Under the pieces are notes generated by a model. That model searched no databases. It was not told the DNA's origin and saw only the letters and a list, made by a program, of their open reading frames with translations. 64,000 nt of DNA from Strongylocentrotus purpuratus. Taxonomy: Eukaryota > Echinodermata > Echinoidea > Camarodonta > Strongylocentrotidae. Positions 34,863-64,000 of this stretch are shown here, piece after piece. Both the position numbers and the translations under genes were made by a program. Within the stretch, counting starts at the first letter, position 1. Each line of letters starts with the position of its first letter. The stretch spans positions 21,617,647-21,681,646 of the forward strand of contig NW_022145612.1 in assembly GCF_000002235.5 (NCBI RefSeq). The letters are read 5' to 3'.

Positions 34863-37480
34863 AATTGATTGATTGATTTTTATTCGACAAGCTTCCAATA
34901 TACAACAATATACAATAATAACAGATCAAAAAAATAAGTCAGCTTGAACAGGATAACCCACGAAAGCTCGAGAGCTTATTTCCAGTGGGGTCCCTTACAG
35001 ACATGTATACAATTAATAAATTAAAATAGTAATATTTACAGACAGATAAGAAAATTAAAAGAACTACTTATTAAAGATAATAATAACAACATTAAACTGA
35101 TGATAGAAATGATATTAAGTACAAGAAGAAAAAGAAGAAGGAGAAGAAGAAAAAGAGGAGAAGGAAGAAGAGGAAAATAATGATGAATTTGTAGAATTTC
35201 TATAACGTACGAAAACATAAGTATATACAACATGAAAAAGTATGAACCGACAGAAGAATAACAATTTCAATCATATAACATGTCATTCACTTCTCTTCTC
35301 TGACTGTCAAGTATTAGGTATTCCTTTAATTTCCTCTTAAAATGATCATAGTTTCCTATTTCTTTTACACCATTGGGAAGGGAATTCCAATGTTTTATGG
35401 CATTGTAATAAAACGAATTTCCAATACTACCTACTCTTTCTGGTAAGTTAAAGTTGAATCGTCTATTTCTTGTATTATAATCATGTACGTCAGTAACAAG
35501 ATCGAAGTTGGATCGAATATAATGATTCGCCCTAGTATGATATATTTTATGCACGTGATGCAATGCGAGTTGTTTTGATCTTTGGTCGACTTCAAGAAAA
35601 CCAGCTTTAGAAAGTTCGCTATAGCCAACATGAGTTCTTGGACCAGAACAGTTGATAAATCTCACCATTTTGTTCTGTATAATCTTCAACTTCTTTTGAT
35701 CTGACTTGTTTATGTTACTGTACCATGCAGGGTTAGCATAGTCAAATAAACATTGAATAAGAGCAAAACAGAGTGTACGTCTTGCTTTTAAATCCATACA
35801 ACTTTGATATCTGTACAAAAATTTCAGACGAGAATTTGCTTTTTTTACAACTGATTCTACTAAAGATGAAAATGAAATTGCGCTAGCCAACTCAATGCCT
35901 AAATACTTCACAGACTCTTTTCTCTTGATTGCTTGATTATTGTGTGTCACTTTGAATTCAAATGACTTTTTAGAACTACTTTTAGAACAAAATAAAATGC
36001 TTTCTGTTTTTCCCAAGTGTAAAGAAAGCTTATTATCAGTCATCCAATCGACACACGTAGACAGCTGTTCACTGAGCTTTTCCTCAATATATTTAGGATC
36101 AGGATTTGAATAGAGTAGTACGCTGTCATCTGCGTACAATAATAGTTTGAAGTCTTTTATACAAATACACATATCATTTATATAACTTGAAAATAGAATT
36201 GGGCCTAAAATACTTCCCTGAGGAACACCGCATGTTATAGGCATTAGTTTGGAACGAATATCATGAATGGCCACTACTTGGTGCCGATTAGATAAGTAGG
36301 ATCTGAACCAATCTAAACTTGCCTTATCAAAACCCATTAGTTGTAACTTCTTCAATAAGACGCAATGATTAACTGTATCAAAAGCTTTTTGCAGATCAAG
36401 GAGCACCATACCAACAAAGCGTCCTTGGGAAGTTTCTCTCCTCAAATAATCAGTCAAATGAATTAGACATGTTTCAGTCGAATAATCATGTCGAAAACCA
36501 GATTGAAATTCATAAATTATATCATTTTCTTTGAAGTATCTTTCAATTTGAACACAGACCGATTTTTCTAGAATCTTTGATGCTACGCTTAAAACACTAA
36601 TAGGTCTATAGTTGCTAACATCAGTTTTATCTTTCTTTTTATAAAGTGGAGTCACTTTTGCTATTTTCATATCTTCTGGAAAAGTACTCGTCAAGATAGA
36701 TAGGTTCATTAAGTAACTTAGAGGCTTAAATAAAACCTTCGCACCATCTTTTAGAAATTTAGCTGGAATCAAGTCTAACCCAGTACTTTTTGATACATTC
36801 AACTTACGTAACTCTTTGAAAACAAATTGTTCACTGATTGGTAATAACTCGAAGCTGTTTTCACGTACACCTTTTCTTTCGTAAAAGTCACGAATACAAT
36901 CATTGTCTGCGCTGAAAAAGTCTTTGGAAGGGGGGAGTTTGTCTACTAATTTGGCAGCCACATTTGTGAAATGAGAATTGAATTCATCAGCGATGGCCAT
37001 CTTATCATGACATAATTCCCCATCAATTTTAATGACAGATTCTTGTTCTTTTCGCTTCTTATTTTTCAATCCTAAGCTTTTTTAGATTCTGCCAAAGTTT
37101 TTTCGAATCTTGTTTATTTTCTTCTATCTTGTTTTGTAAGTAATCGAGTTTAGCCTTTTTCACCTCTCTTTGGACCATATTTCTTAATACTCTGTATCTT
37201 TTATAGAGCTTCTCATCTTTTGCTCTTTTCCTCCATTTTTTGTATACTATATTTCTCTCTTGAATTAGGGAAAGAATATCTTTAGTCACCCAAGTTTCTG
37301 ATCTTTGTTTTATTCTTATCCGTTTCAGTGGCGCTATCATATTCAAATTTGAGATAAAAACATGTTGAAATATTGACCATGCCTCATTTACATCTGTACA
37401 GTCAGTTATTCGTGACCAATCAACAACAGATTGAACCTGTCGTTAATCAAAGCGACCTAGTCTGTCTTTTATCATTGAAC
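34863..37480 (-). mobile_element. LINE (Jockey/CR1/L2-like), 5'-truncated, RT frame intact
   Basis: A 600-residue open frame (37069-35267, minus strand) has all main reverse-transcriptase blocks: NYRPISVLSVASKILEK, the QSGFRHDYSTETCL block, LLDLQKAFDTVNH, GVPQGSILGPILF and YADD. It is followed by the usual C-terminal region ending in KHWNSLPNGVK. Just upstream, a second frame (37346-37059) carries the endonuclease-RT linker (WVTKDILSLIQERNIVYKKW). It reads on upstream as DWSRITDCTDVNEAW, with a TAA before it near 37445. The two frames are offset by one frameshift near 37065. Most of the endonuclease is missing. The 3' end has a short (ATCA)n tail at about 34863-34880, as in CR1/L2-type elements. 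The long open RT frame suggests a fairly young insertion. The CGACAGGTTCAAT sequence near 37432 recurs 43 bp away, which blurs the exact 5' edge. Confidence 0.9.
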
Positions 37481-38340
37481 CTGTCGTACAACATCACCGT
37501 AATATGATTTTTATATTGTATCCAAACCTGGAACAATGTTTTCAGTGCCCAGACAAGCTCATTACATGGGACATACACATTGAACTAAAATTTCAATTCA
37601 AAATCCACCATGTACCAATTTTTTTGATCAGCACTGTATATTTGAGAATTACTCATTCCTTCAGCATAACATGACACAAACTATTTTCTAGTGAATGTAA
37701 ATGGCTCTGACATGTGCATATTTTCAAACGATTGTAAAAATTGGTTACGAATTTCAACTGTCAGCTCTTGAAAACCAATGAAATAACAACGCTTGAATAG
37801 AAAGGATAAATTTAAGAGATATTTGGTCATTTTGAGCCAGTTGATCTCATTTTTCTTAGATACCCGGTACTAGTAGAGGAAGTAAAGTATGCATGTTTCT
37901 AGATTTCTTTTACACCAAGTATAAGTCTATCAATCACCTTTTTTTATAAAGGGTTGTGTACACTGAGCTATCATGCATAACATCAAAACTTTACCTGGCA
38001 TTCTGTGAGTTAATGGTCAAGAGGCTTTGTGAAAATCAGAAATACCATAGCCCTCCAGCACAGACAAGTCATACAGGTCTGTTGACTCATATGACAAATC
38101 ATTTTTTAATGTTTATTGATAGTATCAATTTAGACTTGCAATATCACGTCATAAGAAGTAAAATTTGCAGCTCATATTTTAAATACATATAGCGATGTGA
38201 ATTAAACTCCAAAGATGCAGAGAAAAGTATTGTAAGGTGATCAGTGCCTTTTAGTAATCGTTTGAAAATCAATTTTGTCTGTTACTTTGACAAAATAAAG
38301 TACTCCCAGTAAGATCAAGCAGCTGCTTTAATGTTCATGT

Positions 38341-38342
<2 letters not shown>

Positions 38343-38377
<35 letters not shown>
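38343..38377. repeat. (TA)n microsatellite
   Basis: About 17 uninterrupted TA units. Confidence 0.95.
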
Positions 38378-38379
<2 letters not shown>

Positions 38380-38589
38380 TAATTATCTTTGACATGTTGC
38401 ATGTAATGTAAAGTTGGTACAAGATCATTTCAATGTGATGGAACCAGCAGAATGAAATGTTTATTTAGAAATACTTGGTGTTGACTTGACACATGTTCAT
38501 TATCGTGTCTCCTTTAATAACAAGATGTAGTTTGTAAGTATTGTACATGTACCATTCGTCACAGTATTATTAGATCTTTGTGTGATGAG

Positions 38590-39002
38590 ACTTTATCCCC
38601 GGCCCCCCCCCCCCACTCTGAGGACGGATGGACCCCATGCGTGTTACCAAAATGTCTGGTAAAGGGGTACTTTTCGTGCGACAAAGTCCGGCCCGAGAAT
38701 TGTAAAAAAAGGGGTATATTAACTTTACACCCGGAGATTTCTTTAAAAAGGGGGTGTTTTTTTGTTTTTTCTCTCATCTCTTTGGACTGCGGAGAAATTA
38801 TTCAGAATTTAGGGGGGTACATTGAGCATTTTTCATGATTTAGGGGGGTCTCCAAGGCAGGAAAAGCCCGCGAAAAGCCAGCAAAAGGGGGGTTAAGAAA
38901 TGTTGGCAGTCGTCAGATAGGGGGTGCTTTCAAAAAAGAGGGAACAAGCATATGCGTACCCTAAATAACACTGAGTGGGGGGGGGGGGGCCGGGACTTTA
39001 TC
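38590..39002. mobile_element. hAT-like nonautonomous element with perfect 8-bp duplication
   Basis: The element (38598-38994, 397 bp) is flanked on both sides by the identical 8-mer ACTTTATC (38590-38597 and 38995-39002). Its ends are inverted: CCCGGCCCC...CACTCTGAG on the left and, reversed, CCCGGCCCC...CACTCAGTG on the right, each including a run of about a dozen C. It encodes no protein. An 8-bp duplication is the hallmark of hAT (or P) transposons, so a hAT-like MITE is the best call. Confidence 0.85.
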
Positions 39003-39414
39003 TCACCATCTCGTGCTTTCTACATAGCTTTAATTTACATGTATGTCCATAAAACACTTGAATCTTGCTCATAAATGTTCTTCCCCCTAAGTGTCTTTCT
39101 TTGTTACCTGTCCGTCTTTTCCGCACGTACACCAAAGCAAAGTTCAAAGCTTACCCTTTACATTTCAGAAAAAGTCCAGTTATTTCATTACTTGATATTT
39201 TGTATTATTCATTTCCTCCATTCCCATAAACTATACATTAATTTCATGTCCCCAAGTTGTAAACATTCCTGAATTAGGCAAACTAGGAGACAAAGTATTG
39301 TGTTTGAATGAGTAATGGTTGTTTTTCTTCCTGTAGCAGAAATAATTCATATATCACAAAAAAATTATATAGCCAGCAAATTTGATTTATATCACTTTAC
39401 GAGTCTAAAGTAAC

Positions 39415-39600
39415 CGTTTGCCACACTCAACCCAGGTGATGTAGATGGGTACCTGGCAGGAATTAATTCCTTGAAATGCTAGAGCGCTGTATGGCAGCCA
39501 TGCTAAAGCCAGGATAATAATTTGAAGCACCAGGAGTGTCACGTATGACAGACATGAGCGCTATGCAAGAACCCACTATTATTATTATTATTATTTATTG
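39415..39600. repeat. Interspersed repeat (SINE-like) ending in (ATT)n
   Basis: The body contains ACCCAGGTGATGTAGATGGG, TACCTGGCAGGAATTAATTC and TGGCAGCCATGCTAAAGCC, and ends in ATGAGCGCTATGCAAGAACC followed by (ATT)n. From memory this resembles a widespread invertebrate repeat. Only one copy occurs here, so the call rests on recognition and the simple-repeat tail. Confidence 0.5.
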
Positions 39601-41171
39601 AGATGTTTCTATGTGTTTACTCTTCTAATTTGTAGCTGATGCTGGCCATCTTGTAATATAATTTTTGTGAATAAAAATAGATGCTCTAGATTTTAACTGA
39701 GCATTGTCATTGTAGTTTCTTATTCAACTGCATTTTGCTTGTTATTGTTGATTATCATGAGCATGGAAAGTACTCTTTTTGTTTAAATACATGCATACAA
39801 AAAGGAACATTGTGCAACATTAATATAATATAATCATAGTTTATTAAGATATCATATTTCTAACCACACAACAATTATGGACAAGTCCAGATATAAATAA
39901 ATTCTTTTTTAATAGAACCTTAATACAGCCAGCATCGCAGGAATGGTGCAAAATCATCAAAATGATATTAAAATCCATACATGTTGATAACATACTGTCC
40001 TAAACTTTGAAGTCAAACCGCATATTGAACTATTGTCAATACAAGTGAATCTCCCATGACAAAGCTGCTACCGGTATTGAATTTCAGTCAAGTATCAATA
40101 TTCTGATATTTTTATTAGCTATTTTTGTGACTGTATAATATTCCTAATTCCCACAGGCATTTTAGATCCAAAATCTATTTATTCTACTTTTCTAAGGTGT
40201 TTTTTTTTTATTGAGTACCATAGAGTGCATGGATACGTTGTGAGATACTGGCTTATGCACATATATATGTGATGGCTTAAAATGTCTTCAATGTTACATA
40301 AACTATACGATACATATATTAATACATAAGTACACTGCTGTGCTGTGTATAAAACTTAGTACTCCAATGGCACTTCAAGGTTATTATAGCCCTTGAGCAA
40401 GTTGACTTTATAAGTGTATTTAAGTGTAGAAGCGGATCATGCATGAAACAATATGATGTATATCATAAACATGTTAAAGATAAACTCCACAAACAGAAAA
40501 AGTATTTGTGTTTATGAATGTGAAATAACACATATCTGCATTTTCAATTGAATTCATATCTAGACTAAGAATACGATAAGTAAGAATATTAAAAACGTCC
40601 CCCAAATTTTAAGAAAGAGGATCGTCATGCAATGAAATTAATGTTCTTGTTCATTACATACAGTTATATAAGGAAAAATATTCAAAGTGCAATATAATTG
40701 AACATCACCAATAGAGCACCATTTCAAAGGAATTCCAAATCATCTTCTCCATGTAAACAATCCGGTTGCCCCGCCATATTTTAAGACTGATATTCCAATA
40801 CATACATTTGAAAGCTTGAATAGAACCTTTAATAAGAGTGATCATTGCCAAGATGTACCACTTAAGATGTCTCGATCCTTCAGCATTAATGTGCGTTGTC
40901 CTTCAGACTCAGTATACACATACTTGTCGTCTTCTAGCACGGTATCCATAAGCTGCACATCCAACAGCAGTCAAAGTGCATTAAACTGTTCAGTTTAGTA
41001 TCTTGCAATATATGCACTCTACAAGGAAGACGGTCCATGCCGGCACACTATTCCAAGTTACCCCTTTACATGATACTGGAACCGCGTTGCTCATTACTAA
41101 GCCAATGGGAATGAAAGGAGTCAGTAGTCAAAGGATTTAAGTTGTCCATCATGATGCTTGTTATATTCATG

Positions 41172-53147
<11,976 letters not shown>

Positions 53148-54254
53148 TTTGGGGGAAATACCGGTATCGTGATTTAAATCTGAACTAACTTCACTCGCGC
53201 TCGTAAGTCGCATGTCGTTTGAGCAGAGCGTCCCTGACAACACCGCCGGTCACCTGATACGGTGCCGATGTGCGCTAGCTCCGTACCGTCCGCCAACACC
53301 GGCTGAAAGAAATCCAGTGGCATGCAGCGCAGATAATTCAGAGGGCAGGGGAATGCCCCCAGCTTGTTGTTGTTGAAATTCATGGCGTTTCCATCGTCGT
53401 TGGATGATTTTCGCCAGGCAAATACAATCTGGCAAGGCTATTAAAGTAGGGAGCCTTATATTCCTATGAATTAGTTCAAAAATATCTTTAAAAATTGCCA
53501 CCCCCCCCCCTTCACGCCCCAGCAATCTGTGGACCCTATATTATAGTGCACCTAGAACATGTGACATAGAGTCTAAATTGATTCCTAGTTTCTTGTCTTG
53601 ATTTTGTTTTCAAACGAGGAGTTGGTTCTATGTCATATATTCGATATTTTTGTCTGTACATATTCAATGATATTGGGTCAATTTCAACACAAACTGTTTT
53701 ATTTTCACTTCCAATACAGAGGCCAAGGTGAAAAAGTTGTATATCAATAATTTCTGTGGATTCTATTGATGAGATGTCCTCGGACTGATACCGATATAAT
53801 TTTCAGAATAAACTTATTAAACTGATAAATTGAGCAAGACTAAAAAGGAAGGAGAAGCTTAAAGGGCATGAGAAACTAAAAGTTATTTTAATTTGGCCCA
53901 AGAGAGAAAGAGGATATTAAAGAAAGAAGGAAGTACTACATTACTTTAGTCTACCTTGTTCATTCATTGATATCATTAATTGAAAAAAGCAGCCTAAAGC
54001 AGCCTAAAGCAGCCTTGAATACTCTGAATCTGATTAATACACAAGAATAACCATAATTAATATACTTTTGATTTTGAAGGACCAAATTTTCCTGAAACAT
54101 TTCACGATACATAATTCAAATCCTAAATCCTATAAATGCCTACTCTTGGGTTTCATCCTTACTTGACTCATTGTTGCCATTTAATTCATTCACATACTAC
54201 ATCTTTAATGAAAAAGACAGCAAACAACCAGAACATTACATGAAGAAATTTGTA

Positions 54255-54269
54255 TTTATTATGTTTATT
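54255..54269 (-). terminator. Candidate ARF polyadenylation signals
   Basis: Two AATAAA hexamers on the minus strand (54269-54264 and 54260-54255) are followed about 20-40 bases on by a GT-rich stretch (TGTTCTGGTTGTTTGCTGTC). This is the usual arrangement for a polyadenylation site. It would give the ARF transcript a 3' UTR of about 3.1 kb. Confidence 0.4.
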
Positions 54270-56390
54270 AATCATTATACATTGTTACAATCAATACCTT
54301 TTATCCACTGTAAGGAAAAAACTACATGTAAAATTAGTAAATAGCTCTTGCCCTTCCTCAACATTTTGGATGTCCAGAACACATACAGGATACAGCCCCA
54401 ATCAAAGATATTAGGAACACAATCTCAGAGGTCGATCATTTCTCGTGGCTGAAGAGCTATTTTCTTTCCGAAATATCCATGACCAAACATACAAATGGAG
54501 TAAATGAAAGATTACAAAAGAGCAACAAATGAAAGGGGGGGGGGGGGGGGGAGGCTTGCTCACGAGTGCCACTGTAAACTATGGAGGGTTTTAAGCATAC
54601 ATATTAAGCGTATTGCACCTCACAGTTTATGTATCTTATAAAACACAGATGAGTGAGTATGTGTAGGACTTTCGTTACCCGTCGCTACTTTTTTCATCCC
54701 CAATAGCCAGGCACTTAGTACGCACACAAAACGCCACCAAGGTTTACCAAAGCAACATGTGAACAAGCCGTTAGTGGTAGGATGTCCCACAGCCTCTACC
54801 CCTTCTTTCAAACCACTGGGAAGGCAGGGAATTCTTGCAAGGAAAATTACCTGAAAAATTGTTTTCTTACTCATCGATGTAATTTTCTCCTCCCCCCCCC
54901 CCCCCCCCCAACCATTTGAAAAATCCTGGAGAAATCTGACAGGACTCTTAAATTCAATTTCTTGGAAAATTAAACGTCAGGTACAAGTTACAACCCCCTC
55001 CCCCTTCAGACAGACCTGTATCCTCCTCTGCACTATTCTAGACTATGTACACTAGTAAATTGTCTAACTTATAAATGTCAAGTAATTCCCTAAACCCTTC
55101 TTGTTTTCACTTCCCGACGTATCTACAGTGGATATACACAATATTACAAAAGACATACAATATATATGTCTTGCCCACTCTCATGAGAGAATAGTAAACC
55201 CAGACTACATTGTTCATGAACATCCGCAACAATCCGAGTAATCACGAAAGTAAGTTAAAGAGTGAGAATTCTTCTGGCACTGTACATAGAAATCGGGTTC
55301 AGCTGCACAGCAATGTGATATCTTCAGACTGGAATGCATGACTGACCGAGACAAACTGAATTTCATTTCCCAATAAGTGGGATAAAACGTCACTAATCTG
55401 TTCAGTGTTGGAAGGGCATTTATTCTTTCTTCAATAAGAATTACTGATCCTCTGGCTCTGAGCAGAGGACTTAAATATATTGTCCCTCTGTGAAAGTCAT
55501 CACATTGTTGACACATTAGGCAAAATGTTAATCAGAACAACCAGTACCATACAGAGTAAACAAATTAATTCAAACAGCTGTGCTCAAATATTCTATGCAT
55601 TACAATGCATTGACATAATGGTATCTTATGGTAGCTTGAAATGCAAATCTCTATTTTTTTAATATTATGTTTGCTGATGCAAAAGGTATAAATGTCACAA
55701 TTTTCATTTAGCAGATAGATAGATGCATTTATTGGTCTCTTATAAACACAAAAGAAATTTGTAATGGTAGTCATTAAAAAAGACAAACAGAAAGTCCAAT
55801 GTAAAACTACACAAGTTTGGCATTGAAAGTTGTCCATGACTCTCATGTATGCATCTCGCAATATCACAAGAACATTCAGGTCTTCTCTCTGGCTAAAACA
55901 TATTACTCACCTATATTTCCCCCAAAGAATCAATATTAAGGATTATTTGAGGAGTCTCTGCAGTGATATAAGCAAATGTAATAATTTTATATATATAAAT
56001 ACAAACATAAACATAACAATCTTGGTAAGCGAATTCTTACACAAGCTATTAGAAAAATGCTTTCCTTTTCTATTAAGCAAGTTTGGATCTATGCATCTTT
56101 TATTCTTGCAAAAATGAACTAAATTGACGGAATCAAATGAAACAAATATAAAATAAAGGAATACAAGCAGGATGGCAAAGGGTAAGCAGAAGAAAAAAAT
56201 ACAATGAAATAACCTACTCTGAACAACTTCAACATATAAATCATAACTTGTTTAACATGTGGTATAGAAAATATTAGAAATTTGTGCCAAATCATCTGCT
56301 TAAATCTATACAATTATATAACACGTTTCTCCCTCACCAGCAAGCTAATGATTTAAAAAGTTTACGCTGCAAAATACAATGTCGATCAGA

Positions 56391-56465
56391 TGCAGTAATT
56401 TATTTGAATTTGAAGTCTTAAACTCAGTAATGCAGTAATTTATTTGAATTTAAAGTCTTAAACTC
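56391..56465. repeat. 40-bp tandem duplication
   Basis: TGCAGTAATTTATTTGAATT begins at 56391 and again at 56431; the copies are nearly identical through AAGTCTTAAACTC. Confidence 0.9.
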
Positions 56466-57406
56466 TAGTACAAGTGTATGTTCATAGCTAACTTACTGAA
56501 ACACATAATTTCAGACACATGTACGTTCAACGTTTACAATCAACATTATTATTGTATCAAAATACACTGAAGAAAAAAAACAATAACGGCAAAAAATACA
56601 AATACTTGCCAGAAGTGATAGATGATCATTTCATAACTGAAATATTACATTGTATTTGTATGGATTGAAAAAAAAATAATCAAAATCAATGACATCTTCC
56701 TTCAGCCCTCTAGACAAATGGTGAGCAATAAATAATGTACTAGTAAAAACATCTCTCAGAGCCTTTCTTTAATATTTTAACTGTCTCTGTGATGTTGTTC
56801 TGTCACTTTCTACACTGAACAGGAGTTGGAGGGGATTCAGAACCCTGGCCTTTCCATGCTTAGGTGAATATACTCACATTTTTAGATCTTTAACATTAGA
56901 CTTACCAGAATCCTGTTATTTATTTTATTTATCTTCATAGTCGACTGTTATAATAATAATAATAAAAACTAATAATAATATAAACTAACAATAATTATAA
57001 TAATATTCAAAAACAATAAATCAAGATATATATAGAGCTTAATATGGAATACCGTCTCTAAATGCTTTACAACTATTAACTGTTGAAAATTTACACGTCG
57101 CAGCTTTCTTCTTTCACACTAACGGTACACTCTAAACAGTTCTTTCAAGTGTGTACCATAACAGAAAGGCTGAGTTATCACTAGCAACCTGCTCGTATTT
57201 CTTGAGTGATGATGTCATATACAATCTCTTAGGGAAGTATCTGGTGTTGGAGGAGTTGCGACACAAACATCCATAAACACGGCATGAAGAAAATTCATAC
57301 TGGTTGCTGAACAATGCCGGACTAATGCAGGAATTTATTAGCAGACACCATGAGATATTCTGTAGAATGTACGGGTAGGGAGAATAAGTCTATAATGACG
57401 GGGGAA

Positions 57407-63816
<6,410 letters not shown>

Positions 63817-64000
63817 CTTCAAGCTCGGATGACTTATTTCGTTCCAACAGTAACACTTAGATATAAATTCTTCCTAGGAATATGTAAATTCAGAAACATT
63901 GACTGTTCAACCTCCACTGCAATGCCACGTCGAAACGAACTACGTGTGCACTATGTACCGGCGTACCGTGCATGTAGTATACAACTTAACTGTACGTAGA
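63817..64000 (-). other. ARF 5' UTR and start of promoter region
   Basis: The 184 bases upstream of the ARF start codon show no TATA box and no further exon. They are a little richer in CpG near 63925-63995, as expected for a housekeeping promoter. Confidence 0.35.

Larger units (their letters stand above)
37481..41171. other. Convergent intergenic region between pleckstrin-like gene and ZMYND10
   Basis: This region contains a (TA)n run, a hAT-like element at 38598-38994 and an interspersed repeat at 39415-39600. The rest is AT-rich sequence with no supportable gene, presumably including the ZMYND10 3' UTR. Several minus-strand AATAAA candidates exist (for example near 40109 and 40183), but none can be singled out. 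Confidence 0.45.
53148..57406. other. ZMYND10 upstream region and probable ARF 3' UTR
   Basis: From 57406 down to about 54240 is probably the long 3' UTR of the ARF gene on the minus strand. It has no convincing open frame, G/C runs at about 54536-54553 and 54892-54909, and a 40-bp tandem duplication. Between about 53148 and 54240 lies the presumed ZMYND10 promoter and 5' UTR, without a clear TATA box. A TACCGGTA lies at 53159-53166, just upstream of the ZMYND10 ATG. Confidence 0.4.

Noticed and set aside
53250-53525. Minus-strand 91-residue frame upstream of ZMYND10
   Set aside because: It overlaps the presumed ZMYND10 5' region, has no recognisable domain and begins in a C-run.

Overview
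The window is AT-rich animal DNA. It has long introns, GT-AG splicing, many short foldback elements, poly-G/poly-C runs and microsatellites. Four spliced host genes can be read exon by exon: an ataxin-7 family gene, a pleckstrin-2-like gene, ZMYND10 (an axonemal dynein pre-assembly factor, so the animal makes motile cilia) and a class II ARF GTPase. The single pre-duplication-like copies, the repeat types and the abundance of the palindrome TACCGGTA suggest a marine invertebrate deuterostome, most likely a sea urchin or related echinoderm. That assignment is inference, not proof.

Layout. 1-13.2 kb: the + strand ataxin-7 gene, with nine coding exons visible and the N-terminus lying upstream of the window. 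Its introns hold several foldback transposons and interspersed repeats. 13.2-21.8 kb: its probable long 3' UTR and intergenic DNA, with simple repeats and no gene I can support. 22.1-33.5 kb: the complete + strand pleckstrin-like gene (9 coding exons, 375 aa, PH-DEP-PH). It contains a perfect nested hairpin in intron 2 and a 101-bp tandem duplication at the exon 4 acceptor. 33.5-41.2 kb: a convergent intergenic region holding a 5'-truncated LINE with a long intact reverse-transcriptase frame and a hAT-like nonautonomous element with a perfect 8-bp target duplication. 41.2-53.1 kb: the complete - strand ZMYND10 gene (12 coding exons, 457 aa). Its introns carry a mariner-like long-TIR element, a second copy of the MITE from the pleckstrin 3' flank, a large foldback, and an old LINE fragment split by another foldback. 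53.1-57.4 kb: probable ARF 3' UTR. 57.4-63.8 kb: the complete - strand ARF4/5-like gene (6 coding exons, 178 aa).

The genes are not an operon and do not act in one pathway: chromatin (SAGA deubiquitinase module), phosphoinositide/cytoskeletal signalling, cilium assembly and vesicle traffic. Their linkage is of evolutionary interest, because the human counterparts of three of the four (ATXN7, ARF4, ZMYND10) all lie on chromosome 3p. I found no convincing new multi-gene system. The least explained signals are the TACCGGTA excess, the duplicated half-exon in the pleckstrin gene, and the element carrying seven copies of an 11-bp motif.
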